Both the position numbers and the translations under genes were made by a program. The notes below the pieces were generated by a model, which did not search any database, was not told where the DNA came from, and saw only the letters and a list, made by a program, of their open reading frames with translations. DNA of 64,000 nt from Prunella strophiata (lineage: Eukaryota; Chordata; Aves; Passeriformes; Prunellidae), in contig JAZBQD010000030.1 of the NCBI GenBank assembly GCA_036583965.1, forward strand, positions 57,165,551 through 57,229,550, read 5' to 3'. This document shows, piece by piece, positions 1-12,639 of the stretch; within the stretch, counting starts at the first letter, position 1; every line of letters begins with the position of its first letter.

Positions 1-1514
1 TAATATTTTCCAGTTACAAGAAGCAAAATAACCACTCATTCCCAAAAGAGTGTTCTAGTACACAAAGGTATACCTTTGAAATCTCATTTTTGTGGTTAAC
101 TTGGTATTAAAACTCAGAAATACTTTAAAAACGACTGTTTTTCAATTTATTAATAAGTATTTAATTTCAAAAATAAGATATTTACGCTGTTCACATTTTC
201 TTGGAAAAAACAACAGCTTATCAACTACATAGAACTCTGCAGAATATGTATTATGGTTTCATAATTATTTTGACAGTGACAGTCAGCTGATGATCTAATG
301 ACCAGAGCTATTGTAAAGCCAAATTATAACTATTACATTAAAACTCTATTTTTTTTCTTTTCCTATGTACAGCATTTCAAAAAAGAAATGGGCATTGAAC
401 TTAAAGTAGATTTATTTTTGCAAAGAACATCTACCAATAGTTCTTCCCTGTTAGTAAAATGCATGTTGATAATTCTCTTTTGCAGCAATAATAAACATAA
501 GTAATATGAAAAGAGAACTTTGTTATTGTTGCATATTCATTTTATTACTGATATGGTTATTACCTACTTAGTAATTCACTAATGAATCTTGATGAAGATG
601 AAATAGCAAAAAATGGAAAATTTGTTTCATTCAAGCTGTACTAGTGCCTTTCTAGTCCTTTGAAGATGACATAAAGAAGCCCTATAGGATACATAACATT
701 GCAAATAGCTACACAATAGTTACAATCTGGCCCTGAAGGCAAGAGTAGATCAGATTCTTGTTAATAGATCCCTTAGAGTGGACTAAAGTTAAATGACACT
801 GAATAATAGATGTATGTAAATATATATAAGTGTAGGGTTTATTTTAGAACAATTACATTACAATGGAAAGGAGGCATGCAGCCATATAATTATCTATAGA
901 AATATAAAAACATAAAGCCATAAAAATATCATTAAAGCAAATATAGAAGGAAGAGAAAGAAAGAGAAAGAAATTATAAGAGTAGAAAGACCCACCTGTGG
1001 ATGGAGCAACAAGATTTGATTGTTTCAAATTCCACGTCCATTGGTCAAAATGATGGTTGCAGTCTTGATCCATCATGGGTGGGGGAAACACAAAGTCCAG
1101 TTGTCTAATATACTCTTAGGTTTACAGTGGAATGCCCAGGGTACCTCCCTGGCAGAGTTTTACTGTCCAAAGTAACACTGTGGATCTGTTGCAACACTGG
1201 AGCATGTGCATCCCTCTGGTGGAAGGCCCCAGAAATTAGTCTGGGAGTATTTCAGGGCTCATTGATGGTTTATAACACCTTCTGTGACATGACAGCCTCA
1301 TTTTTTTTACCTTTAATCAGGGATTAATCACAGTATTTTTATATGCACCATCCCCTTCAGCTGATGTTGCTGTTCAATATGCCACTTAACTGAAATTCTG
1401 CCCAAACTTCTTGTTGCCTTAACTCTGATCACTTTCTCATTTCCTTTGCTTTAGTTTTATTTCTTTTTCGGTTTCCCACATCTGTCTGCTTGAGTGCCAC
1501 CCAGCATTTAATCC
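1..1514. other. Unique AT-rich non-coding DNA
   Basis: No gene, repeat family or RNA gene is recognisable here. Open frames are below 70 codons, overlap on both strands and have no familiar motif. A short purine run of GAAA type lies at about 952-974. The patch at 1120-1270 is somewhat richer in G+C but has no coding signal that I can see. Confidence 0.6.
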
Positions 1515-1524
1515 ACATATTTTT

Positions 1525-1698
1525 TATACTGCCTGATATGAACTTGTCTATACTCATGTAAATACCATTAAAAAAGTATATGTTCCAGAAGCTCTGGAAG
1601 AATGAGGTTTTGTCATCCCAGGAGTACATTTAATTTTCTATTCAAACTTATATTTGATTAATAAATTCTGATAAGAGATTTGCCTTACATTTTAAAAA
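1525..1698 (+). repeat. Left arm of a long inverted repeat
   Basis: This 174-bp stretch is the reverse complement of 2419-2592. Aligned by eye, the arms differ at about 9 of 174 positions (about 95% identity) with no gap. The outer edge reads TATACTGCC. Outside it a short run ATATTTTT occurs on both sides, with an 8-base difference between sides, so the true edge may lie about 10 bases further out (near 1515 and 2612). The arm contains no gene. It could be a terminal inverted repeat of a non-autonomous DNA transposon, two copies of one repeat in opposite orientation, or an inverted duplication. Confidence 0.9.
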
Positions 1699-2418
1699 TG
1701 AGTTGAGCTGGTTGTGTCACATCATCAAGGATGAAAATCCTCTGGCATATGTGTAAATGCCCCAGTACTTCCCCAGAGGGAAATTTTCACACCTGAGTCA
1801 GGTGTGTAAGGGCATGATAAAAAGCATTATCCCTCCTCACAGCACCTGCTTCTTATCAGTCTCTTCCCTTATCTGATAAGGGAATATGATAATCTGATTT
1901 TATTCATCCTCTCAAACCACAGCTTGTTGCTAAATGAAGGTTGGTTTTTCACGGCACCCTCTGCACCTGGGCTGTTACTTTACACATTGTCAGCAAATGG
2001 CTGATTTTTTGCGTCATTAGTCATTAACTTTTCAGTCTCTCACAACAACTCATCAAGTTAGTCATGATCTAAATAGTTAGATTGATGCCACATGGGTCAA
2101 TGCCTAGGAGGAAGATGGAATCAGGTAGTTTCACAGATTGTCACTGGACTTAATACTTTTAAAACAGGGCCAGAATTCTTTTGTTCCTTACATTACATTT
2201 TCCTCCATTACAATCTCTCTGTGAGGCCCAAGAGATAAAAACTCATCTTCTCTTGCTAACTAATCAGATTCTATCAATGCAATCTTCTCCCCACAAATAT
2301 TATCTTAGAAAGAATTCTTCCACTCTGTAGTGCTATGTCTGTTATTTGCTGTGTGCAATCCCCATGTTCTACTGGTCTTGAGAGTACTGAGATCAAATTG
2401 GTTTACATATTTGGATAA
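1699..2418. other. Loop between the inverted-repeat arms
   Basis: These 720 bp lie between the two arms. There is no open frame of note and no transposase-like peptide, so if this is a transposon it is non-autonomous. The stretch carries a perfect palindrome at 1864-1884 and is otherwise ordinary AT-rich sequence. Confidence 0.6.
1864..1884. repeat. Perfect palindrome with back-to-back GATA motifs
   Basis: Two 10-base arms (TTCCCTTATC and GATAAGGGAA) flank one central T. The core TTATCTGATAA holds two GATA sites in opposite orientation, an arrangement that GATA transcription factors are known to bind. Whether anything binds here is not shown by the sequence. Confidence 0.55.
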
Positions 2419-2592
2419 TTTCTAAAATGTAAGGCCAATCTCTTATCAGAATTTATTAATCAAATATAAGTTTGAATAGAAAATTAAATTTACTTCTGGG
2501 ATGAAAACATCTCATTCTTCTAGAGCTTCTGGAACATATACTTTTTTAATGGTATTTACATGGGTATAGACAAGTTCATATCAGGCAGTATA
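2419..2592 (-). repeat. Right arm of a long inverted repeat
   Basis: Reverse complement of 1525-1698 at about 95% identity. It ends outward with GGCAGTATA, the mirror of the left TATACTGCC. The flanking TA/TATA would fit a TA target duplication, but the area is so AT-rich that this is weak evidence. Confidence 0.9.
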
Positions 2593-2976
2593 TAACTCCC
2601 AAAAAATATTTTTTTCTTCTGAAATACAATTAATACATCTGAAAATTACACAAGAGTCTGTAAACCTGAATGGGGAAGACACTTGACAAGAAAATAACTT
2701 AATTACATATCAGAACTAATTAAGATACACCTTTCAAGATTTTTGTAATTTTTTCATAAGAAATTTGGTGGCTGTGAGCTTATTCCACTGTGGCAGCTGT
2801 CTGTAATGCTACTGTATTTCCCCAGTGAAATGCAGGGAACAAGTAGCTCAGGGAGTGATAAAATCATCCCAGACACAAGAGATTACTTTTAGATGATTAC
2901 CCTGCAGACTTCATTTGCTTATACTCTGAAACAATCTCTTGTGAGGAGTTGTTTTGGTTGGTTGGGGATTTTTAAC

Positions 2977-3009
<33 letters not shown>

Positions 3010-3167
3010 TTGGTACAAATAAGATTTACATTACGATTTACATTGTTCTTCATAGTTGCTTCCCTCAAAGCATTTCTCTGTCACCACAAAGGATTCTGTA
3101 CTCTGGTGATGCACAGGTGAGTCTGAATGAATGCCCTTTCAACATTTTTTTGTAGAATTCATTTCAA
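2593..3167. other. Unique AT-rich DNA with a T27 run
   Basis: No gene or repeat family is recognised between the inverted repeat and the CR1 element. A run of 27 T lies at 2977-3003; it is not attached to a visible retrocopy. Confidence 0.6.
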
Positions 3168-3755
3168 ATCATAGATTCATTTAGGTAGGAAAAGACCATT
3201 AAGATCATTGAGTCCATCTATTAACCTATCACTGCCAAATCCACCACTAAACCATGTCTCTAAGCACCATATCCTCACATATTTTAGATATCTCAGGGGA
3301 TGGTGACTCAAGCACTTCCTGTTCCAGTGCTTCATAACCCTTACATGTAAGAAATGTTTCCTAATATCCAGTCTAAACCTCCTCTGCCACAACTCGAGGC
3401 CATTTCCCCCTGTACTATTGCGTGGGAGAAGAGATTGACCCCCCACCTCACCACAGCCTCCCTTCAGGTAGGTATGGAGAGCCACAAAGTCTCCCCTAAG
3501 CCTTCTTTTCTCCAGGTTAAACAATTCCAGCTCACTCAGTAGTTCCTCATCAGATTTGTACTGCAGACCCTTCACCAGTTCCATAGCCCTTCTCTGGACA
3601 TGCTCCAGCTCCTCAATGCCTTTCCTGTTATGAGGGGCCCAGAACTGGACCAAGGATTTGAACTGTGGCCTCACCAATGCCAAGTGCAGAGGGAAAATCT
3701 CTTCCTTAGTCCTGTTGGCCTCACCATTTCTTATACAACTCAGTTTCTGATATTA
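3168..3755 (-). mobile_element. CR1 LINE, 5'-truncated 3' end, minus strand
   Basis: Chicken-repeat-1 class non-LTR retrotransposon. The 3' end is at the low-coordinate side: read on the minus strand it closes with the CR1 ending (TCTTAATGGTCTTTTCC followed by ATGAATCTATGATT). The remainder encodes the C-terminal part of ORF2 past the reverse-transcriptase core. As usual for CR1 the copy is truncated at its 5' end, somewhere near 3755 where similarity fades. The 3' terminus is nearly the same as that of the copy at 47105, so the two probably belong to one subfamily. Confidence 0.93.
3177..3683 (-). pseudogene. CR1 ORF2 C-terminal remnant, still open
   Basis: A 168-codon uninterrupted frame. 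It reads LVRPQFKSLVQFWAP, then EHVQRRAMELVKGL, LEKRRLRGD, YLKGGC and RFRLDIRKHF, the conserved order of the CR1 ORF2 C-terminus downstream of the polymerase core. It lacks the endonuclease and RT catalytic domains because the element is 5'-truncated, so it cannot make an active protein. The initial ATG is internal to the original ORF2. The last part (about residues 140-168) runs into what is normally the CR1 3' UTR, meaning the normal stop has been lost. Confidence 0.85.
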
Positions 3756-6700
3756 CTCAGAAGTAGTATAGGCTTGGGTGCCAAGAATGGTTTCCATATA
3801 ATGAGTTACTAGTTCTTACCGATTGTATTTATTTATTTATTAATACAGTGTTTTGGTTTTCCTCTGTGTCCCAGTAAAATTGTGTCATCTTTTCACTCTG
3901 TAGCTGCCTTAAGTGTTGTATCAAAGCAATACTGTTGCCATGACACAACAAACATTCAAACTGTGCAAGGCAATGAGAAAAGTCACAAACATTTTTGAAG
4001 GATAATGACTTTCAAACTCTGCTGTTTGCTTCATTCAGAGAAGAGTCAGAACATGCTGCTGGCTGGTAGAGATATGTGTGATGAATTCCCAGGTCCCTGC
4101 TTCAGCTTCTTGAAACATGCAGCTCCTGCTGATAGAGGTCCATGAAAGGTGATCCCTTAAAATGTACTCAAGTATCTCCACTAAAAAAAACCAACCAATT
4201 GGGTGTACTCTTGTATCTTCAAATGTATCAAGCCTGCAGAAAGATTGATTCCTGGAATGTGATAACAAGTGGAATACCTAGAGATCAGTTCTGTTCCATA
4301 AAGGAAAAGGAGGATCCATACTCTAGGAAAACTTCCCAGTCTGCTGCTCCAGAATAGGCCCCCATAGATCCTGCTGTCATATCTACTAGCCCATGCACAT
4401 TATTTTCATTTTACAAGGTATGGCAGTAGTTGTCTAGTCAAGCAATTCAGTTCATCCTCTTGTAAAAGTAATAAATGGAGTTTAGAGAGCTAAATACAGG
4501 CATTCAGTTTATTGGTTTGGGGAGATGTTTCATGTTATGCAACATTAAATACTCAATTCAGAGCAACAACTGAAGGAAAGTTTACAAATTGTTGAAGTAA
4601 GGTACAAGGCAAGAAGACAGGAAACTTTTATTCTCTTATTTTTCAGTATTGCATAAATCCTCACAGGAAGGGAAAGCGATGAAGAATATGTTAACCTGAT
4701 AAAGAATATGTAACACTCCATGTAGAATGAAGCACTCCTTTTTTCCTGTATCTCCTTCATGCATATATTCATCCTAAAATAATCTCTGATGCACGATGTC
4801 CTTGTGCATTATAATGCATGGGCCGAAATCTGTGGTTCTTAATTGAGTGGAACTACCACTGAAAACAACAGGATTTCATTTCATTAAGGACTGCAAAATA
4901 TGTCCCCCTGTGTGCACTTCTTTGTTCATGGCTAGTCACACAGTAAGTCATGCAAAAGCTCTTTTTAATTACATTTTCAGATGGTGACATAATTGGTTGG
5001 AACAATCAATACCTGGCTTGATTCCTGAAGGTGAGACTTCCCAAATGAAACCAGTATCATGCTTATTCGGAAATATAAAACCTTTACAATACTTTTCAAT
5101 AGATAATTGATATTTATTATTACTTTCATTTAAATAAATTGAAAATAAGACACAATTTTGATACTTTTTTGAGTCTGTCAGAATCCTCAAAATATTTGAA
5201 ATACATAATAACTCATGCCTTACTTTTAGTATAATTCAACCAAAAATTTAAACTCCTTAAGTAAATTATATACTGACACAACAGAAAAGTTCTATCTAGA
5301 ACCTTGAAAAGTATGAATGTATACTCAAAAAATAGGTAGAAAATTTTAATGGAGGGAAATTTTTTTTGGTGGTCAATTCAGCAGGGAAAGAGAGTGGAAC
5401 AATCTGAAAAAAATGTCAGAGAAGGAACAGAAATCCACACAATCCATGGCAACACCAATGTGAAAAGATATTTGAGAAAAAGCTTTTTGATTAATATTTT
5501 TAACTATGGCCAGAAAAACCACCACATGATTTCATTATTAATTTATTTTTCTAACAGAAACAACCTCAACATCCTGAATTTAACTAAGCATTTGGATCAA
5601 AAGAGCCAATAGCATACAAAACTTAAGTAGGTTTGAAAGGCAGTAAATTGAGAAAAAGGAGTGAAGATGTATATGTTATTAATCCATTCTTCTATTTTCT
5701 ATTCCCAATCTATTTACTATGCCATCTGAAAGATTAATAATTTAATCCAGCTCATGATGGGATATAACGCCTTTTATTTTAACCTGTTAGCTATTCTCAG
5801 ACTGAAGTCTGGTTTCACATAAATTGACTGATCTAGACCATTATGACTTTAAGGTAGAAAAGGAAGAAAGTGGTGGGGGGAGAGGTTTGTGCTCATTTTA
5901 ACCCACATTCCTCTCACATTTCTTACTAACAAAATTCCGACTGAGATTAAACTGAAAGCAGTTATCTGAAGAGCCCACGTCTCTGCCATCACCCTAGGTA
6001 CTGTATTGGATAAATTCAGTGCACAAAGAAGGGTACTAACACTTTTATGTATACCAAGCTTCTTTTCTAGATGCCTTCAAGGCTTTTGAAACTGAGCATA
6101 TTTGACTACTGAAAGTGGAAAATGTTTCAAAATCTAATACCGAGGAGCTGAAATCATTTATGAGTAGCAATCAATTTTCTGATGTGTAAATTATTTACTG
6201 TACTTAATGACTTGTGGATTGTGTTAAACAATAACCATATGCTTCAGTAGAATGTCTTTTGTGTCTTTTGTAATGCATGTTGGTAGACATAGAGTAATAA
6301 AATATGCTTCCAAAACTATATTTCACTCCTCTCCCATGCAGCTATTTAAGAAAAGCCTTATAAGAGTAGGAAGATATGGAAAATTATAAAATTGCCTTTG
6401 AAAACCATGTATCCATTACTGATGGCACTTATTTTTCAGCACACAGTAGATTTATGAAGCATTGTGGTTTGAAATAATAAATATAATGAATAAATAATAA
6501 AATCTTTCCTACCTCCCATGCTTCATTACCCTTAATGATAGTTGGTAAGTCCTGGCAAAGCATATGCAGGTTGAAATCTTGGCATTTGTATACTTGGTGA
6601 AGTAACAATCTCTGACCTCAGCAGACACCATTTTTTTCCCTTTAAAAACCTTGTTTTCTAGTATATTTTGAAGTGATTGCTGCTGCTGCTGCAGGGTGTT

Positions 6701-8483
6701 TCTCCAAGGCTTTTCCTCAAGACTGTGCCGCAGTTTCTAATTCTGATGTTAACATCCAGGGCAGTGAAGAGTGCCACTGAACTTCATCTGATGCTAATGA
6801 TACTTAAGAGAGGCAGGATCAGAACCATGATATGTAAGGTACTTTTTGTTAGTAGCTGACCTCCCTTCTAATACTGGCACGTAAAACTGCATGCTTCAGT
6901 TTAATTAATTTTTGAAAGGAGAAGGTCTAAAATCGCTGTCTGGGAGCTATAAATTATTTGATTTCATAGCCAAAAATTTGGATTTGCATGGGAAAATTAA
7001 CTGCATGGACATAAATTAAACTAAGCTCTATCCAGAAAGTAATTGGAATCCTCTTCAATTACATTAATTAGTAGGCTTAAAGAAGAAATACAGATCTATT
7101 ACATACCTATGCAGTTCACCCACCATCACCTTTACAGGGAGCATGTGTATTAAAATGATGCTAAGAAAATGTTCAAACTGCACTGTTTTACAATAATTGA
7201 ACAGGTAATTTGTAGGAAATATGCAGCCAAGATATAAATATGCCCACACACAGATGAATGCTATTCTTTGAAGAGAAAGTTTGTGTTTAAAAAGGAAAAC
7301 AAAACAAAACAAAACAGAATACTGAATAGTATATGGGACAGAGATGTCTGACCAGTAAATTGAATTTACTCTGCCAGAGAAAAGAGCAGGACTGAAAATC
7401 TACCATGCAAGCAACTCTCAATACCATTGGGCTAAATTAGAGCATATTATCTTGGGCTGAACACAGCAGTGACTGAAATTTCAACAAGAGGTCCCCTGAG
7501 ATTTTGATACAATGAACACTCTTTTGCTCTTAACACACCAGGCAGTACTACCCCATAATAATCACTCACAGGCAGAGTGTCTTCAGGATTCAGAAGAGTG
7601 CCTTAAAGCAATGCTAAATATAATTTATACCACACCCTCCTTATTCTACAGATGCAGAAGGTACTCTCTATGGTCAAGGTGAGGAGAACTTTTCTGGGCT
7701 GATGGAGGGAAGTACTGTATTAGCATCTTATGCTGACTTTAAGGAACATTAAACAGCCATTAAAGGCCAGTTTTGTCTCACCTAACTTTCATCTCCAAAA
7801 TGTAAAGCCTAGACTAAATTTATCTCCTGTTGAGAAAAGCAACACACAGAGTGCAACTCACTCCAGGTACCTTGACATATCTAATAGGGTGGGATGTGTA
7901 ACTGGAATAATGTCTCTAAATCCACTTCTTATACATAATTAATGTCATCCCTTGGGTCCATTTAGTGCAGGTCTGAGACACAAGCTCTAGAGTGTCTGAG
8001 GAACTAGTCCAACCTTCAACCTTGCTCAAGAACAGGGAAAAAGTAAAAGCATCATACTTGTCACCTCTCTGTAGAGATGCACATCTGTGCACCTGGATAT
8101 TATGCCCTGGGTGTTTAAATTTGGTGTACTGTCTTTTACACACACTGTGAAATCTCTCTAAATGTCACGTTAGGACTTGTCAGGAAAACCTCTGAGCAAG
8201 GCTCGTTGCTTTGTAATTTTTATTAACTTCAGAATCTTGAAAGATAAAAAAGCTCTTGGTCTCACCTTTCTATGTGAGAAAATACCTATTTTCTGGATTT
8301 ACTTTTTTAAGATGAATTGGCTGTAAAAATGAGCCAGTAGTTGACTTCCATATTGAATGAGACAGCAGATAGGCTCCCTAGAAAGCAGGAAGAAAAAAAG
8401 CTCAAGTATGTAACTTAATTGGATTTGTTATCATCATTCTCAAAATTTAGGGCTGAACTCTAATTGGATTTACTCTTATATAT
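3756..8483. other. Unique AT-rich non-coding DNA
   Basis: A 4.7-kb stretch without a recognisable gene or repeat family. It has short simple repeats: TTTA units near 3827-3842, CTG units at about 6678-6692 and AAAAC x4 at 7296-7315. Open frames are all under 90 codons with no known motif. Confidence 0.6.
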
Positions 8484-8533
8484 AACAGATAAAATGCCAA
8501 TGAGTTCTAACAGATAAAATGCCAATGAGTTCT
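8484..8533. repeat. Perfect 25-bp tandem duplication
   Basis: The unit AACAGATAAAATGCCAATGA plus GTTCT occurs twice back to back (8484-8508 and 8509-8533) with no mismatch. Lack of divergence suggests a recent slippage or repair event. No function is implied. Confidence 0.9.
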
Positions 8534-11508
8534 GCTAAGTTATCTTGATATAATACCAATAACTATAAATGACAACAAAATAAGTCTTCAAGTACATCAG
8601 TTACAAATTATGCTGCAATGTGTAAGCAGACCTGTGTATACTTGTCAGACAAGCTTTAGATCTCTTTCACAACCTTCCTGCCTTGTCCTATATCCCACTA
8701 ACCAATACCCTGTAGAATTTTTAAAAATGTAGAAGCAGCCACAAAACAACTATTTCATGGCTGCTCTAAAAGGTAACTATTTTTATTTTATTTTAAAGAC
8801 TTGTCCACATGACAGATATTGAGAAGCTGATATGATGACTATCAAAATATTAAAATTAACAGTAGTTGCTACAATTCCACTATAGATTCTAACTGTGAAG
8901 TAGTGTTTCTACATCCTTGCATCTTTGCATTCTGAGAAATCATAGATTAGTTGCACTACTGATAAAGTAGAAGTTCCCCAAATTGCTTCCACAGTGGTCT
9001 TACTTCCCTAACTCCCAAACATTTGAGTCTTCCAGTAGATTTGATACCTACTGGACTGGATGAATGTCTAACAAGAAGTTATGCATTATTTATCATAAAT
9101 CATAAATTTTATTTTAAAATCAGTTGAACAAACATTGCTTAGTGTAAGGACAGTTTATTTCTTTCTTTCTTCTAAAAATGGTTGGGAAGTGTAAGGTAGC
9201 CACTGACTGAACTAATGTTAGTCTCTCTCTTGACCAGTGCCTCTCACACAGCAGAATGAATGAGTAATGCAGCTGCTTTGAAATGGGATTGATACACCTT
9301 TGATTTTAGTAGAATCTAAGGACACAAAAGTGACAGACCCAGGTGAACCTTTATGAAGAACTGGGGCCCAAGTTGCCCTATAGTAAAGTTCTTATTTTCA
9401 GTGTTCTCATGAATGCTCTCCTTTTTTCAGGCCTTCACAGAAATGAAGATGCTGCTGATGCTAAAAAATTTTATCTCATTCTGGGGGCCACATTTCTGCT
9501 GACCAAGAAAGAAACAAGCACAAGCACACCAGCAGAGAATTTCATGTCTCTCTTTTATATGTTTTCTCACTTATCTATCTGTAATAATTTTTTTCAGTAT
9601 AATGCTGTTGCAAAATATTTTTCCACAAAGCATTATTTTTTTCAGGAGAAGTGTACAAAAGGTGTTTTACTTTTTGCTTGTTTGTTTGTTTGTACCCATC
9701 CTTAACAAAGCATAAACAATTTTAATTAAATTCATTAAAAACATTACCCCTGTACAGCAGGTATTCATTCTTGAACACAATATAATAAGCAAAAAATAAA
9801 TAGAGAAAATAAAGTCATAAGAACTTTTCTAGATATAGTTTTCAGAATAAATTCCATGCTCAGTTGTCAGATTTGCTTAAGTCTGGTGTTAATTATATAT
9901 GGCATGATGTTCTTGCATTTAGCATTCTAGTAGCTCTGGAGCTCTGTCCTTTTACAACTCAAAAATATGAAAAAAAAATTGAACTGTGTTTTCAGCTATT
10001 TCTTAAACGGTATATGACAAGAATCTGGGCACTTTTTGACAGTTCACATTGAGAAAAAAGTGTAAACAGAGATGTGGTACTCACAAAATATAGCTGGAGA
10101 ACACATCTGCAGAGGAGTGTTAGAACATTCACTCGTGCTGCCTAGAAGGTGACTTGTTAATATAAGTATCAATAGTCTTCAATAGTCTTGTTAATGCTTG
10201 CTAGGAAAACTCCTTCTCACTCCCCCTGTCTTTTTCTATTATATGAACCTTTTATTTCAGACTGAAAGTTTACACACATTTGTTTCTTTTGGCAATAGTG
10301 CTTTATATATCTCCTTCTTGTGGCTTTATGATACTTTACTTCATTTCAATTTCTGTAAGGAATTATATCAGTCTTCAGATTTCTTGACAAGTTTTCTTGC
10401 TTGTGATTAAATGTCTTTTTCTCTATCACTTTAATGCTTATTTTCCACACCTGTTTAGTTTGGTCATCTTGCATATGGATGAATAGCACGATATCCAGAA
10501 ATTCAGATAAGGTTATATCAGTGCTCTGAACATCACTATCCAAATTTCTTATTCTTTGCTAAAAGCACCTCTTCTGATTGTAATTTCTTTTTCATAGTAA
10601 CATTATATTAGAGAAATATCATAATTTTGCACCCAATTACCATACATCATCTTTCTTCGCTATTCTTAATAACAGAGAAGGTTTAAACTTTTGCAGAAAT
10701 GCTTATTAATTGTCACTATCCATTATTAAACTTTATCTTCTTTTGTCCTCACATGTTCTACTCATGTAATTTTAAGGTCAAACCAAGAATACGTTTAATT
10801 AAAAAAAAAATTCTTACAGTGTCATTGATGCATTTCTTTATACTTTTCCACTTCTTATTTCATTGCTAGAGAACCTTTAACATTTTTTCTTTGCAAAATC
10901 TAGTATTGTAAGATAACTGTAAAGGGAATGTCTACTTGCAGTCTAAAATATAGTAAAATGTCTGGATAATGCACAAGATATTCTGTTGACAAAACACAGT
11001 ATCTGAGAAACCATGTTTATAAGGGCCTGGAAAAAATCTTTGTTTAGGCACATGTTAAAAAATAGTCTTTTAACTGAAATCAAACTACCAGAATGACTGA
11101 GAAGTTTTGAATTGGTTAAATACCAATAAAATAAATGTATATAATTTAGTAAAAGAGATGTTGAAATCTGGATGTGGAGGCATTAGGAGTGCATAACTGG
11201 ATCTCACACTACTAAAAAAACCCCAAAACAGTACCAAAAGAAGTATATTAGTCCTTCTAAGCCCTCTGTGCAAATTCAATTTTGACAAGGTGACAGAGCT
11301 ATCAAAGGTGTAAAGTTTCTATAATAGCTTTGTAAAATATAGTGTACAGGCTACAGACAGGATTTGTAAATAGTTTGCACTACCAGCAATAAGGAGAAGC
11401 TTGTTCAGTTAGCATTACAGGAATCAGAAGTCAGAGGTTCATGCACACTGTTTATTCAGAACTGTAATTCATCTCAAGTTACAGAATCTGATGGTTAGTT
11501 TAAAAAAA

Positions 11509-11511
<3 letters not shown>
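8534..11511. other. Unique AT-rich non-coding DNA
   Basis: No gene recognised. The longest frame (9343-9705, plus, 120 codons from a GTG) has no familiar domain and a biased hydrophobic/lysine composition typical of AT-rich non-coding DNA. A TTTG run lies near 9678-9693. Confidence 0.6.

Positions 11512-11545
<34 letters not shown>
11512..11545. repeat. TA dinucleotide microsatellite (17 units)
   Basis: Uninterrupted alternating TA over 34 bases, preceded by an A8 run and followed by an A/G-rich stretch. Confidence 0.97.
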
Positions 11546-11548
<3 letters not shown>

Positions 11549-12086
11549 AAAAAAGGAAAAAGAGAGCAAAGAAAGAGATGGGAGTGCACATTATGGTGTG
11601 CCACAAAGGGAAACAGAGCCATAGGAAATTAAGCTTCCTTAGCTCTGCTTTTCATGTCACTACATTGTTTTTTTTTTCAAAACTGACTATTTTTAATTCT
11701 TGAAATGACTGATTTGACTTGTTTTTAGAAGGGTCTATGTACTTCATCCTACTCAAGTTGAAACATATTTGGGTTGAACCAGAAGGGAACAGACAGACAC
11801 CTACAGCTAGTATGATATAACGTCCTTCTATTATCTTACATAAGCATGCACATAATTTTATTACAGAACCAATAATAAGGGAGACATCCTCTTGGCCCCA
11901 CAAAACCGCTGGAGGATTGTGTTAAAGTGCTTGGATTTTCAGATGTATACTGTCTTTTCTTTTACCAAAGTGAAAAAGATCCAATAGCTTTGAATCGTAC
12001 ATTGATAGTTGCTATTACTACATTTTCATTTCTCTATTTGTGGAACAAGCAAATATTGCACATGTAAAATATAAGTCTCCATTACC
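11546..12086. other. Unique AT-rich non-coding DNA
   Basis: Nothing recognised between the two microsatellites. Confidence 0.55.
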
Positions 12087-12214
12087 TATATATATATATA
12101 TATATGATATAGATGATATAGATATAGATGATATAGATAGACATAGATATAGATATAGATATAGATATAGATATAGATATAGATATAGATATAGATAGAT
12201 AGATAGATAGATAT
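12087..12214. repeat. Compound TA / TATAGA / GATA microsatellite
   Basis: Starts with about 19 bases of TA, continues with interrupted GATATA/TAGATGA units, then a regular run of TATAGA hexamers and finishes with GATA tetramers near 12190-12214. The three period types in series show stepwise slippage from one seed. The minus-strand frame across it (tyrosine/leucine repeats) is an artefact. Confidence 0.95.
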
Positions 12215-12639
12215 CTCCATACTCATTGCAAAAATTTGGGATCCTATTCAGAAGAGGTACATGTAAGAATACCAAGCAGATATGTACTAAATATTTGTTT
12301 TAAATATGTAAATTAACTGATGCAGTCAAGATGATGAAGTGTTAAGAGGAAAATCAACCATAAAAGAAGGCAATTATGACAATAAAACCATTCAAAAATC
12401 CAAGGGGAGTTAAAATTTCCTGGCTAACATTCATGAGTTCATACCAGTATATGTCTGTATGTTCACAAATATCTCTATATAATTTACTTAACGTTAGCAT
12501 TTATTTTTATAGTCCCAGACTGTAGTTGTGTGCTCTCCCTTTTTTTTTTCTGCTTGAGCAATGGCTACCAGTGGTCATTTTGATGGCTACATCTGGCTTA
12601 AATTGTACTCTAGGGAGACACATTACAACACAATAGGTA
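12215..12639. other. Unique AT-rich non-coding DNA
   Basis: No feature seen, apart from a T10 run at about 12540-12550. Confidence 0.5.

Noticed and set aside
9343..9705. 120-codon plus-strand frame
   Set aside because: Starts at GTG, has no domain, and its composition matches AT-rich non-coding DNA.
12018..12275. Minus-strand frame with YLYLYL and SISS repeats
   Set aside because: Translation of the TATAGA microsatellite.
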